This document shows positions 17,738 through 27,152 of a stretch of 32,332 nt of DNA, piece by piece. Each line of letters opens with the position of its first letter. The stretch's first letter is position 1. Source of the stretch: Tepidibacillus decaturensis (GTDB lineage Bacteria; Bacillota; Bacilli; Tepidibacillales; Tepidibacillaceae); contig NZ_LSKU01000001.1 in the NCBI RefSeq assembly GCF_001561915.1, positions 605,849 through 638,180 of the forward strand, written 5' to 3'. The notes under the pieces are model-generated. The model had not been told where the DNA came from. It saw nothing but the letters and a program-made list of their open reading frames with translations, and made no database searches. The translations under genes and the position numbers were made by a program.

Positions 17738-18505
17738 CTATGATGATACAAGATAGAGATCGACTCCCAGATCATTTAATTGCTTGACGACGCTTTCAGA
17801 AATTCCATCATCGATCACATATTTATCGATTTCCTGAAGGTCTGCAACCTTTGCAAAGGCAACCTTTCCAATTTTACTATGATCTGTAAGTAGTATCACT
17901 TGTTTTGCTGATTGAATCATCCTTCTTTTAGTAGCGGCTTCAAGTAAATTTGGAGTTGTAATTCCTTCTTTTAGATCGATTCCATTTGTTGCGATAAAGG
18001 CCTTATCCACTTTAATCATACTTAAGGATTGTTCTGCAAAAGGCCCAACTAATGCTAAAGTTTCTTTTCTTAAAGAGCCACCAATGATGATTACTTCAAT
18101 TCCTTTTATATCTTGCAGTTCTTGCGCGAAAACAAGGGAATTCGTAACAACAGTCAATCTGTTAAATCTTTTTAATTCTTTAACCAAATAATAGATGGTT
18201 GTGCCTGAATCAAGTAAGATCGTATCTCCTTCTTCAATGAAATCAGTAGCCTTTTTAGCAATCATTTCTTTTTCCTTACTATAACGATCTTCTTTTTCTT
18301 GAAAGGTAGGTTCAAAATTGACCCCTTCAATTGGAATTGCACCACCATGAGTTCTTTTGATTAGCTTTTCATCCTCTAGTTCTTTAAGGTCCCTACGTAC
18401 CGTCGACTCTGATACTTGAAAAAGTTCGGCTAATTCTGGAACAGAGGCTCTAGCGTATTTTTGCACATATTCTAATATCTTGGTTTTTCGTTCTTCACTA
18501 AACAA
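17738..18505 (-). CDS. fruR: DeoR-family regulator of the fructose operon
   Basis: The 255-residue protein starts with a DeoR helix-turn-helix (residues 5-56: LAELFQVSESTVRRDLKELE, then KRTHGGAIP). The rest is the sugar-phosphate sensor domain, with LLDSGTTIYYLVKELK and a C-terminal LLTDHSKIGKVAFAKV. Fructose-1-phosphate is the likely effector, by family and neighbours. The start is a TTG at 18505 with AAGGAGGG about 10 bases upstream. It is the first gene of the operon and so probably controls its own promoter; a 13-bp direct repeat lies there. Confidence 0.92.
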   Translation of the reverse strand: MFSEERKTKILEYVQKYARASVPELAELFQVSESTVRRDLKELEDEKLIKRTHGGAIPIEGVNFEPTFQEKEDRYSKEKEMIAKKATDFIEEGDTILLDSGTTIYYLVKELKRFNRLTVVTNSLVFAQELQDIKGIEVIIIGGSLRKETLALVGPFAEQSLSMIKVDKAFIATNGIDLKEGITTPNLLEAATKRRMIQSAKQVILLTDHSKIGKVAFAKVADLQEIDKYVIDDGISESVVKQLNDLGVDLYLVSS

Positions 18506-18529
18506 GAAAATAGCTCCCTCCTTTCAACA

Positions 18530-18558
18530 TTAATATGACTGTTTATGAATACTTGCAA
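18530..18558 (-). promoter_or_regulatory. Proximal promoter of the fru operon
   Basis: On the minus strand TTGCAA (18558-18553), a 17-bp spacer and TATTAA (18535-18530) form a sigma-A type promoter. The cre site overlaps its -35 box and one copy of the direct repeat overlaps its -10 box. Confidence 0.6.
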
Positions 18559-18586
18559 GCGTTTTACATTAAAAATATGACTGTTT
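18532..18586. promoter_or_regulatory. Pair of 13-bp direct repeats, probable FruR operator
   Basis: AATATGACTGTTT occurs exactly at 18532-18544 and 18574-18586, 42 bp apart (about four helical turns). The copies flank the cre and lie over or just after both candidate fru promoters. DeoR-family regulators often bind spaced direct repeats, so FruR is the likely binder. Confidence 0.6.
18553..18568. promoter_or_regulatory. CcpA-type cre site
   Basis: TTGCAAGCGTTTTACA resembles the catabolite-responsive element consensus around the AAGCGTTTT core. One position in the right part differs. Its overlap with the -35 box predicts repression of fructose use when a preferred sugar is present. Confidence 0.6.
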
Positions 18587-18609
18587 GTTTTTGTTTGTGC
18601 TTATTTATG

Positions 18610-18638
18610 ATTATATTATGTTAGTTTTATCTATGCAA
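18610..18638 (-). promoter_or_regulatory. Distal promoter of the fru operon
   Basis: On the minus strand TTGCAT (18638-18633), a 17-bp spacer and TATAAT (18615-18610) form a sigma-A type promoter with a perfect -10 box. The cre and both direct repeats would lie in the early transcribed region. Confidence 0.6.
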
Positions 18639-18671
18639 GAGGGTAAGAAGAAGCAAAATGTAAGAATGGTG

Positions 18672-18700
18672 TTGTCAAAAACAACAAGGATTGCTATAGT
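18672..18700 (+). promoter_or_regulatory. Promoter of queA-tgt
   Basis: TTGTCA (18672-18677), a 17-bp spacer and TATAGT (18695-18700) form a sigma-A type promoter. The leader before queA is about 85 nt and contains the perfect palindrome GGTATATATACC at 18721-18732. Confidence 0.7.
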
Positions 18701-18791
18701 AGATACCGTTGAATAGCTTGGGTATATATACCAATCCAGTTTGAAATACTAGTACATAATGTGGATCATAGATAAAGGATGAACTTGAATA

Positions 18792-19820
18792 ATGAATATT
18801 GAATTATTTGACTTTTACTTGCCAGAAGAGCTGATTGCCCAAACCCCACTAAAGAATCGAGCAGAATCTAAGATGCTTACTTTGAATCGAAAAACAGGGG
18901 AGATTAGGCATCATCATTTCAAAGATATTGTGGACTATTTACAACCGGGGGATACATTGGTGCTTAACGATACTAAAGTACTCCCTGCTCGTTTGTTTGG
19001 CATAAAAAAGGAGACTGGGGCTAAAATCGAGGTTCTCTTATTAAAACAGCTAGAGAATGACCGTTGGGAAACCCTTGTTAAACCTGGAAAAAAGTTACGG
19101 GTTGGTCATCAGATTATCTTTGGCGATGGCTTATTAACGGGAATCGTTGAGGATATGACAGAGGTAGGGGGAAGAATCATCCGTTTTCAATACCAAGGGG
19201 TTTTTAATGAAATCCTAGACCAACTTGGCCAAATGCCGCTTCCTCCCTATATTAAAGAACAATTAGAGGATAAGGATCGCTATCAGACGGTATATGCCAA
19301 AAATTTAGGTTCTGCAGCAGCTCCAACAGCAGGCTTGCATTTTACAAAGGAATTGTTAGAACAAATCAAAGAAAAAGGGATTGAAATCCTTTATATTACT
19401 TTACATGTTGGTTTAGGAACCTTCCGTCCAGTACAAGCTCAGAATATTGAAGAACATCATATGCATTCAGAATTCTATTCTTTATCAGAAGAGGTAGCGG
19501 AAAAATTAAATCAAGCTAAGTCAGATGGACGAAGAATCATCGCTGTCGGCACAACCTCGGTACGTACACTAGAAACCGTGATAGACCAAGAATCAAGACG
19601 ATTCATTGCAAAACAGGGTTGGACAGATATTTTTATTTATCCAGGTTATCAATTTAAAGCAATTGATGCGATGATTACGAATTTTCATTTGCCCAAGTCT
19701 TCGTTAATCATGTTGGTTAGTGCTTTAGCCGGAAGGGAGCAGGTGATGAAAGCCTACCGTGAGGCAATTCAACACCATTACCGCTTTTTTAGTTTCGGCG
19801 ATGCCATGTTTATTTATTGA
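18792..19820 (+). CDS. queA: S-adenosylmethionine:tRNA ribosyltransferase-isomerase QueA
   Basis: QueA transfers and isomerises the ribosyl part of SAM onto preQ1 in tRNA to form epoxyqueuosine. The 342-residue protein has the normal length and family segments: [15 protein letters not shown] at the start, [41 protein letters not shown] and [17 protein letters not shown]. The start ATG has AAAGGA about 12 bases upstream, a long spacing. tgt follows after 17 bases, as in B. subtilis. Confidence 0.97.
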   Translation: MNIELFDFYLPEELIAQTPLKNRAESKMLTLNRKTGEIRHHHFKDIVDYLQPGDTLVLNDTKVLPARLFGIKKETGAKIEVLLLKQLENDRWETLVKPGKKLRVGHQIIFGDGLLTGIVEDMTEVGGRIIRFQYQGVFNEILDQLGQMPLPPYIKEQLEDKDRYQTVYAKNLGSAAAPTAGLHFTKELLEQIKEKGIEILYITLHVGLGTFRPVQAQNIEEHHMHSEFYSLSEEVAEKLNQAKSDGRRIIAVGTTSVRTLETVIDQESRRFIAKQGWTDIFIYPGYQFKAIDAMITNFHLPKSSLIMLVSALAGREQVMKAYREAIQHHYRFFSFGDAMFIY

Positions 19821-19837
19821 ATACAAGGAGAGATATC

Positions 19838-20970
<1,133 letters not shown>

Positions 20971-20981
20971 ACTTTATGGTA

Positions 20982-20990
20982 TGCTATACT
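20982..20990 (+). promoter_or_regulatory. Possible extended -10 promoter of yajC
   Basis: TGCTATACT between tgt and yajC fits an extended -10 element, TGnTATAnT. No -35 box is evident at 17 bp upstream. yajC may also be read from the queA promoter. Confidence 0.35.
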
Positions 20991-21012
20991 CTAAGGAAAG
21001 GAGGGAAAATTC

Positions 21013-21324
21013 ATGAATTTGGCTCAAGAGACAGCAGCCCAAGGTAGCTTATTAGCTACTATATTACCATTGATTCTAATGTTTGTTATTTTTTATTTCT
21101 TGTTGATTCGCCCACAACAAAAGCGAACAAAACAAAGAAATGTAATGCTTTCTAACTTAAAGAAAAACGATAAGGTGATTACCATTGGAGGTTTATATGG
21201 TACGATCATTGACTTAACTGACGATAAGGTTACCCTTCGCGTAAATGAAAGCACTAAATTAACATTTGATCGTAATGCAATCAATGGTGTAGTTGAAGAT
21301 AACAAAGAAGAAAATAAGAAATAG
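21013..21324 (+). CDS. yajC: YajC, preprotein translocase accessory subunit
   Basis: YajC is a small membrane partner of SecDF in protein export. The 103-residue protein has one hydrophobic segment (residues 14-33) followed by the family motif FYFLLIRPQQKRTKQR and then a soluble part with NDKVITIGGLYGTI. The ATG has GGAGGG upstream. It follows tgt, as in B. subtilis (yrbF), and ends in a strong bidirectional terminator. Confidence 0.95.
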   Translation: MNLAQETAAQGSLLATILPLILMFVIFYFLLIRPQQKRTKQRNVMLSNLKKNDKVITIGGLYGTIIDLTDDKVTLRVNESTKLTFDRNAINGVVEDNKEENKK

Positions 21325-21336
21325 ACAAAAATACAT

Positions 21337-21377
21337 AAAAAGAGATAGATCTGGTATCCAGAGTCTATCTCTTTTTT
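21337..21377. terminator. Bidirectional terminator after yajC
   Basis: AAAAAGAGATAGA (21337-21349) pairs with TCTATCTCTTTTT (21364-21376), and the loop itself folds as TCTGG-TAT-CCAGA. T-runs are present on both strands. It separates yajC from the converging PAP2-family gene. Confidence 0.92.
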
Positions 21378-21413
21378 AGCATCACATTGGGGCACTTTTA
21401 TAGATTTCTTTCT

Positions 21414-22229
21414 TTATCTTCGCGAAGAGCTAAGTCTTAACTGTTTGTTGGTAGAAAGGTTATCACTAAGAATATAGCCAGTTTGACTAGCGATCATTCC
21501 TAATAAAATACCAGCTGTCATATCAGATAACCAGTGAATCCCTAAATAAAAGATAGAGAAAATAATTACTCCCGCACTGAACATGGTAATCTTACCAAGC
21601 CATTTACTTTTTGAACGCAAAGCAATTAAAGCAATCGTGACAGAAATCGAAGTGTGTAAGCTTGGAAAATTGTTATCGAGACCTGAAAGAGCTCGATATT
21701 CGATCTCAAAGTTAGGATATACTTTTGGAATCAAAAACTGAACGTGTGGATCATAATACCATACTTCATAGACTGGGAAAAAGAGATAAAACGGGATAGC
21801 GATGATATAGTTTAACATCATTGCATAAATGAGTGAATAAAACGATCTGTCATCATCACGATTTGAATAAACAATAAAAGAAGTAACCATCATTGTTGGA
21901 AAGATGATGACATAGAAAAAGGTAAGTAGATAAGTTAACGAATCATTCATAAACCACTGCTGAATAAAATAAACAATATTACCTTCCCACTGATGTATCA
22001 TTGGTGTAAAATCTGGCACAACTAAATCTTTCTCTATTTTTTGCTCGATTTTGTTGAAATAGAGAATAAGAAATAAGGCCAAAAAATGAAGTAGGTATTT
22101 TTTATCAGAAAAAAGTTTCACAAACATATCTTTAAGTGTTCGGTACGGATTTTTTTGTAATAGAACCGATGAAATTATGATGACTAAAATCGCAACGGTT
22201 AGAATGATGGTATTCATCGATTGAAACAT
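21414..22229 (-). CDS. PAP2-family membrane phosphatase-like protein
   Basis: This integral membrane protein has several hydrophobic segments and the two C-terminal PAP2 motifs: NNFPSLHTSISV (catalytic-type histidine) and GIHWLSDMTAG. These are the acid-phosphatase signatures found in lipid phosphatases and in the Aur1/Ipt1-like inositol phosphotransferase group, so the substrate is probably a lipid phosphate. The ATG at 22229 follows a GGGGGG site; an upstream in-frame ATG at 22256 lacks one. It lies between the yajC and yrzE equivalents, where B. subtilis has no such gene as far as I recall. The exact reaction is not determined. Confidence 0.8.
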   Translation of the reverse strand: MFQSMNTIILTVAILVIIISSVLLQKNPYRTLKDMFVKLFSDKKYLLHFLALFLILYFNKIEQKIEKDLVVPDFTPMIHQWEGNIVYFIQQWFMNDSLTYLLTFFYVIIFPTMMVTSFIVYSNRDDDRSFYSLIYAMMLNYIIAIPFYLFFPVYEVWYYDPHVQFLIPKVYPNFEIEYRALSGLDNNFPSLHTSISVTIALIALRSKSKWLGKITMFSAGVIIFSIFYLGIHWLSDMTAGILLGMIASQTGYILSDNLSTNKQLRLSSSRR

Positions 22230-22368
22230 AGAATCCCCCCTGAAAGAAGAACTCAACTGCCGCTTTGGCTAGTACTCAACTTTGGCAACTTTTTTAATTG
22301 TACCATAAACCCTAGTGGAGATATAGTATTCTATGTTTCATTTCAAAATTTCCCACAGTTACCCTAAA

Positions 22369-22761
22369 CTATTTTTTACTATTTACGCCAAAAATACCAC
22401 CAAGTGCTCCAAACAAGAAAGCTAAAATGATTAAAACAAGGTTTCTAAGATTGAAGCTTGCATCGAAACCTAAGAAACCAATAATGGCTAAGATCAAACC
22501 ATAAATTGCTCCAGTAATCCCTCCATAATACCATCCTCTTGAACCTGCCCTTTTTCCAGAGACAAACCCGCCAAATAATAAACTGATGGCAGTAATTGTA
22601 TAACTAAAAAGTGATAGATTCGTATCAGATAGAGAAGTAAAATAAAGAAGCAATGCCCAAAATAAAGAAGCGATGATCACAATAGCGTAAGTGTAAACAA
22701 GCCCGCTTAAGATTGGATTGGTTATTTTAGGTGTTATGTTTGTCATTGGATTTAATTTCAT
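22369..22761 (-). CDS. TIGR04086-type (YrzE-like) membrane protein
   Basis: This 130-residue protein has four hydrophobic segments and the motif LFGGFVSGKRAGSRGWYYGG, typical of the TIGR04086 membrane family represented by YrzE. Function is unknown. The position near yajC matches yrzE in B. subtilis, but here it is inverted and separated from yajC by the PAP2-family gene. The ATG at 22761 has GGAGGGG upstream; an ATG at 22776 in the same frame overlaps that site. Confidence 0.75.
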   Translation of the reverse strand: MKLNPMTNITPKITNPILSGLVYTYAIVIIASLFWALLLYFTSLSDTNLSLFSYTITAISLLFGGFVSGKRAGSRGWYYGGITGAIYGLILAIIGFLGFDASFNLRNLVLIILAFLFGALGGIFGVNSKK

Positions 22762-22869
22762 CCTGACCCCTCCCATTTTTATTAGTTTGTAAATATTATG
22801 CTGGGAATTCTAGCATTATGTTGGGTTCTTTAGTATAATATTTCAGTGGTCTTAAAGGGGGATTATCTA

Positions 22870-23840
22870 ATGATTAAGACATATTATTATCATCGTAACG
22901 AACAAAAAATGTATCACGATATTGATTTAACTCAGTTGAATCGTTATTTACAATCTGCTGAGAATTTATTATGGATTGATTTGTATGATGTGAAAGCTGA
23001 AGAGCTTACCTATATCGGAAAACTGTTCCAATTCCACCCTTTAGCGATTGAGGATTGTTTGCAGATTAGCCCCAGGGCCAAAGTTGACCGCTATGACGAT
23101 TACTTTTTTTCGTCTTCCATGCATTAAAATATAATGAAGATAGTGATGATGAAATTTCCACCTTAGAACTGAATGTTTTTTTAGGAGATAACTATGTGGT
23201 AACCATTCATAAGAATCCATTAAATCCGATTGGTAAAGTAGCGGCTAGAAGTTTAAATCATTCAGATTATATGAGCAAAGGGCCAGATTATTTGCTATAT
23301 GCCATTGTAGATGGAATTACAGATGAATATTTTCCTATCCTTGACCGAATTCGTGTTAGAATTGATGAATTAGAAGATGAAATGTATGAACATCGAATGG
23401 AAGAAATCACAGAAGAATTTATGGCGTTAAAACGGTCTATTATTTTAATCAGAAAAGTGATTATGCCACAAAAAAGAATTTTTGCTCATCTTAATGGGTT
23501 ATGGACATTTGAAGTGAATGAAGAGAATATCCCGTACTTTATAGATTTAATTGACCACCTTGAACGAATCGTCGATAGCACTGAAACGTATCGAGATTTG
23601 GTGAATAGTGCGTTAGATACGTATTATTCTATTGTAAGTGCCAAAACGACGGAGATCATGAGGGTGCTAACGATTATTTCTACCATTATGATGCCATTAA
23701 CTTTTATTACAGGAATATTTGGAATGAATGTAAAGATTCCTTATGAAGAACATCCACTCTCGATCGTGGTTATTGTTTTAGGAATGATCTTTTTAGCTGT
23801 AACCATGTTGTATGCATTTAAAAAGAGAAAATGGTTGTGA
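22870..23840 (+). pseudogene. corA: CorA-family magnesium transporter, one frameshift in a run of seven T
   Basis: CorA channels import Mg2+ (also Co2+ and Ni2+). The N-terminal piece runs from the ATG at 22870 (AAAGGGGG upstream) to IEDCLQISPRAKVDRYDDYF and hits a stop. Adding one T to the T7 run at 23104-23110 gives FFFVFHALKYNEDSDDE and joins the second piece, for 323 residues, a normal CorA length. The C-terminus has two membrane segments with the selectivity motif GMN in TGIFGMNV. The break is probably a base-calling error. It diverges from the YrzE-like gene. Confidence 0.9.
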
Positions 23841-23908
23841 GGGTGTAATAATTATCGGATAGTTGGTAAAGACTAAAATTTGAAACTCAGGATAAGAAGG
23901 AGTAGCAA

Positions 23909-24598
23909 ATGACAATCTTTACTTCCCTATTTCGAACGCTCTTTATGTATTTTTTTGTATTAGTTGTTTTGAGATTGATGGGAAAAAGAGAAATAGGAAA
24001 GCTCTCAATCTTTGATGTCGTCGTTTATATTATGATGGCTGATATCGCGGTTTTGGTGATCGAAGATACAAATAGTTCTATATTAAAGGGAATATTGCCA
24101 ATTCTTGCACTAATGGTAACCCAAGTTTTCCTATCTTATATTTCGTTAAAAAGTAAAAGAGTAAGAGATTTGGTTGAAGGGGAACCATCCGTTTTGATAG
24201 CGAATGGAAAAATTAGAGATAAAGAAATGGCGAAACAGCGTTATTCCATGGATGATCTCCTGATTCAACTAAGAGAGAAAAATATCAATAATGTGGCAGA
24301 TGTGGAATTTGCCATTTTAGAGCCATCGGGGAAATTAACCGTTTTTCCTAAACCAAGTCAATTGCCAGTAACAAAAGAAGACCTGAATATCTCAGGTCAA
24401 GATTACTACGGACTTCCTCTAGCTATTATCGAGGATGGAAAAGCGATTAAGACCAATTTGGGAAAAATTAATAAGGATATCAATTGGTTAAAGAAAGAAA
24501 TTCGTAAACATGGTATCAAAGATATTTCTCAGGTCTTTTTTGCCACCGTTGACCATACAGGTAAATTATTTATTGACTTAAAGGATCAGAAGAATTAA
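23909..24598 (+). CDS. DUF421 membrane protein (YrbG-like)
   Basis: This 229-residue protein has an N-terminal region with three hydrophobic segments containing LRLMGKREIGKLSIFDVVVY, the signature of DUF421, then a soluble C-terminal domain with SMDDLLIQLREKNI and DVEFAILEPSGKLTV. The function of the family is not established. Its position before spoVB matches yrbG of B. subtilis. The ATG has AAGGAG upstream. Its stop overlaps that of the convergent spoVB-like gene. Confidence 0.82.
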   Translation: MTIFTSLFRTLFMYFFVLVVLRLMGKREIGKLSIFDVVVYIMMADIAVLVIEDTNSSILKGILPILALMVTQVFLSYISLKSKRVRDLVEGEPSVLIANGKIRDKEMAKQRYSMDDLLIQLREKNINNVADVEFAILEPSGKLTVFPKPSQLPVTKEDLNISGQDYYGLPLAIIEDGKAIKTNLGKINKDINWLKKEIRKHGIKDISQVFFATVDHTGKLFIDLKDQKN

Positions 24599-26169
24599 GG
24601 CAGGATACGAGCGATTCCAGGGCCAATCCATGGAATACGGGCGATATCCTGTTTTTTTATTACCTTGAATAACAGTAATAGATAAAGATAAGCGATCAGG
24701 CTTAAAACAAGTGATAAAATCATACGAATCCCTAAAGGAAACGGGAATTTAGCGTAGGACAGGATTAAATAAGAAATATAACCCATAGCTAAGGAGGATA
24801 GGCCAATCGTTAATATCGGCTTTAATTTAATGGTATAGCCAATCAAATGAACAATACAGCGGAAATGAAGAACTGTGACAAGCATCATCCCTAAATTGAT
24901 CGCCATAGCAACCCCATCAATCCCAAAACGAGGATTTGAGGCTAACACAAAAATTGCAATCGTTTTGGCAATTGCTCCAATAATCGAGTTCTTCATCGAC
25001 TCTTTTGCCTGATCTAATCCCTGTAACGTAGCTGCTAAGGGGCGTTGAATATATAAGAAGATGGCAAAAGGTGCCATTATTTTCATTAAATGGCCAACCT
25101 GTGGGGTTGCAAATAAAAGATTTGCTAACGGATCTGCCATAATAAACATCACAACAGAAGCAGGCAAACCAATCATATATGCAATATTGAGAGCTTGGTG
25201 CAACCGTTTATAAACCAAAGACATTTCTTTTCTCGCAGCTGCTTCACTAATCGCTGGAATAAGGGAAAGAGATAAAGAATAAGTGATTACGGTTGGGAAA
25301 AATAGGACAAGTAAGGCCATACCTGCTAATTGCCCATATAAAGCAGTAGCCATTGCTGTTGAGATTCCTGCAATTGCTAAACTATGTGAAACAATGCTTG
25401 GCTCAATAAAATAGGCAAGAGAACCGATTACCTGACTAGTAGTAACAGGCAGAGCAATACGATTGATTTTGTGATAAATATTTTCGTTTTGATTCAATAA
25501 GGGTCGTAATTTCTGTTTTTGAACAGGCCTATATTCGTTTTTATGAAATTGGTATTGAATGAGCAAGGTAAGAAATCCAGCCATTTCCCCAATCACCATA
25601 CCAATCATTGCTCCAGCTGAAGCATACTCTACTCCTTTTTCTAATCCGATTAAAGAAAAGATCATCCCAAAAATCATTCTAAAGATCGTTTCGATAATGG
25701 TGGACATTGCAGAAGGAATCATATTTTGTTTTCCTTGAAAATAACCTCTTAATACAGATGAAACAGAGATGATTGGTATAATAGGAATTATTATAATTAA
25801 AGTATAATAAACTCTCTCATCCGTTAAAAAATATTTTGAAATTAAAGGGATTAGCAAATAAAATAAGAATGAGACAATCAAAGAAATAAGAATCACTAGA
25901 GAAAGGGCGATATGAAGAACTTTTTTTACCTTTGCTAAATCTTTTTCAGCCTCAGCTTCAGCAACTATTTTGGATACCGCAATCGGTAGACCTGCTGTGA
26001 CAATCGTGATCATCATAATAAGTGTGGGAAAGGACATTTGATATAGGCCAATTGCTTCAGGGCCAATCATTCGTGATAAAAAGATTCGATAGATGGTACC
26101 AAGTGCACGGGTAATAAGTCCACCTACAACTAGGATCATCGTTCCTTTCACAAAGTTTTGTTTCTTCAT
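24595..26169 (-). CDS. spoVB: SpoVB-like polysaccharide/lipid II flippase
   Basis: The 524-residue protein has about 14 hydrophobic segments and belongs to the MOP exporter superfamily. The N-terminus NFVKGTMILVVGGLITRALG and the following IYRIFLSRMIGPEAIGLYQM are typical of the SpoVB/YtgP/MurJ-like group. SpoVB is needed for spore cortex peptidoglycan, probably by moving lipid-linked precursors. Its position next to the yrbG-like gene and upstream of comN fits SpoVB of B. subtilis. The ATG at 26169 has GAAGGG upstream. The paralogue YtgP cannot be fully excluded. Confidence 0.85.
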   Translation of the reverse strand: MKKQNFVKGTMILVVGGLITRALGTIYRIFLSRMIGPEAIGLYQMSFPTLIMMITIVTAGLPIAVSKIVAEAEAEKDLAKVKKVLHIALSLVILISLIVSFLFYLLIPLISKYFLTDERVYYTLIIIIPIIPIISVSSVLRGYFQGKQNMIPSAMSTIIETIFRMIFGMIFSLIGLEKGVEYASAGAMIGMVIGEMAGFLTLLIQYQFHKNEYRPVQKQKLRPLLNQNENIYHKINRIALPVTTSQVIGSLAYFIEPSIVSHSLAIAGISTAMATALYGQLAGMALLVLFFPTVITYSLSLSLIPAISEAAARKEMSLVYKRLHQALNIAYMIGLPASVVMFIMADPLANLLFATPQVGHLMKIMAPFAIFLYIQRPLAATLQGLDQAKESMKNSIIGAIAKTIAIFVLASNPRFGIDGVAMAINLGMMLVTVLHFRCIVHLIGYTIKLKPILTIGLSSLAMGYISYLILSYAKFPFPLGIRMILSLVLSLIAYLYLLLLFKVIKKQDIARIPWIGPGIARILP

Positions 26170-26259
26170 CTCTTTCCCTTCTTTCTATGTCTATTTCTTG
26201 TCTATAATGATATATGTCCAAAAAGATGGACTCATGACTTCTATATGAAGGAGATGGCG

Positions 26260-26706
26260 ATGAAAACAGAACTTTATATCCTTTTTATTAGTATGTTACC
26301 TTTTATTGAGTTACGAGGCTCGATACCAATTGGGATTAGCCTAGGATTACCCTTTTGGGAGGTATTCTTATTAAGTGTGCTTGGCAATATGATACCAATT
26401 CTTCCCCTCTTGATTTTGTTTGAGCCTATTAGTCGGATTTTTATGCGTTTTAACTGGTATCGAAGAATGTATCAATGGAGTTATCGGCGTACCCTAAGAA
26501 AAGGGAAAAATAATCTAGATCGCTATGGTGCTTTTGGCTTGTTCATTTTTACTGCCATACCACTACCAACGACTGGTGCTTGGTCTGCCGCATTACTTGC
26601 CACTTTTTTAAGAGTTAAGATTTCTTATGCTTTTCCGGCCATTGCTCTTGGTGTTGTATTTGCTGGTTTTATCATGGGAATTGCAAGCAACCTTTTATTG
26701 AGCTAG
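26260..26706 (+). CDS. Small multidrug export family (COG2426-type) membrane protein
   Basis: This 148-residue membrane protein has about four hydrophobic segments, with MLPFIELRGSIPIGISLGLP near the start and TAIPLPTTGAWSAALLATFL, both typical of the COG2426 family annotated as putative small multidrug export proteins. No substrate is proven for the family. The ATG at 26260 follows AAGGAG at 26248-26253; longer in-frame starts run into the spoVB region. It diverges from the spoVB-like gene. Confidence 0.75.
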   Translation: MKTELYILFISMLPFIELRGSIPIGISLGLPFWEVFLLSVLGNMIPILPLLILFEPISRIFMRFNWYRRMYQWSYRRTLRKGKNNLDRYGAFGLFIFTAIPLPTTGAWSAALLATFLRVKISYAFPAIALGVVFAGFIMGIASNLLLS

Positions 26707-26718
26707 AAAGAATATAGT

Positions 26719-26747
26719 AGGACAATTCTCTGAACATATCGTATAAT
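26719..26747 (+). promoter_or_regulatory. Promoter of the comN-like gene
   Basis: AGGACA (26719-26724), a 17-bp spacer and TATAAT (26742-26747) form a likely sigma-A promoter 35 bp before the start codon. Confidence 0.6.
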
Positions 26748-26781
26748 GAGAGTGAAAGAATTGGAAGTGTGGTGAAGAAAA

Positions 26782-27021
26782 TTGGAGATGCATGAACTAA
26801 ATCAGCAAATAGAACAATTGTGCAAATGCAAAGCAGAAGAATTTGCTTTAATGGGCTATGAACATGTGACAGGTAAAGAGGTATGGGATTGTATTTCAGA
26901 GAAGTACAACGGGGAATTACCCCCTATCCATCAATTGGTAAATGATATTTTATCGTTGAAAGTGACTACTTTTATGAATTGGATGACGTTAAATGCTTAT
27001 AAAGGATTAAATATAAATTAG
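26782..27021 (+). CDS. comN: ComN-like post-transcriptional regulator
   Basis: This 79-residue soluble protein contains LCKCKAEEFALMGYEHVTGKEVWDC and ends with VTTFMNWMTLNAYKG, matching the small Post_transc_reg family. In B. subtilis ComN (YrzD) controls comE mRNA localisation. The order spoVB-comN-secDF is the same. The start is a TTG at 26782 with GGTGA upstream; an ATG at 26788 is an alternative. It has its own promoter and terminator. Confidence 0.8.
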   Translation: MEMHELNQQIEQLCKCKAEEFALMGYEHVTGKEVWDCISEKYNGELPPIHQLVNDILSLKVTTFMNWMTLNAYKGLNIN

Positions 27022-27030
27022 TCTTTATAT

Positions 27031-27053
27031 AAAGGCATCTTTGGATGCTTTTT
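27031..27053 (+). terminator. Intrinsic terminator after the comN-like gene
   Basis: GCATC (27035-27039), loop TTTG and GATGC (27044-27048) are flanked by AAA and followed by TTTTT. The stem is short but well formed. Confidence 0.7.
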
Positions 27054-27089
27054 AATTTTGTATATTTTTGTAGGTTAATTTATGTTTTC

Positions 27090-27118
27090 TTGCACCCTTT
27101 TCTTGAAAGAATTATAAT
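27090..27118 (+). promoter_or_regulatory. Promoter of secD-secF
   Basis: TTGCAC (27090-27095), a 17-bp spacer and TATAAT (27113-27118) lie just upstream of the secD ribosome binding site. Confidence 0.6.
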
Positions 27119-27152
27119 GTTTTTATTGAGCAAAAAAGGAGGACAACTGTTC

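Noticed and set aside
22762-22869. Mg2+-sensing riboswitch (M-box) upstream of corA
   Set aside because: The interval of about 108 bases is short, part of it is the start region of the divergent gene, and no M-box stems were visible.
27045-27152. Longer SecD with an extra 36 N-terminal residues
   Set aside because: This stretch contains the promoter and the ribosome binding site of the ATG at 27153, which gives the normal SecD N-terminus.
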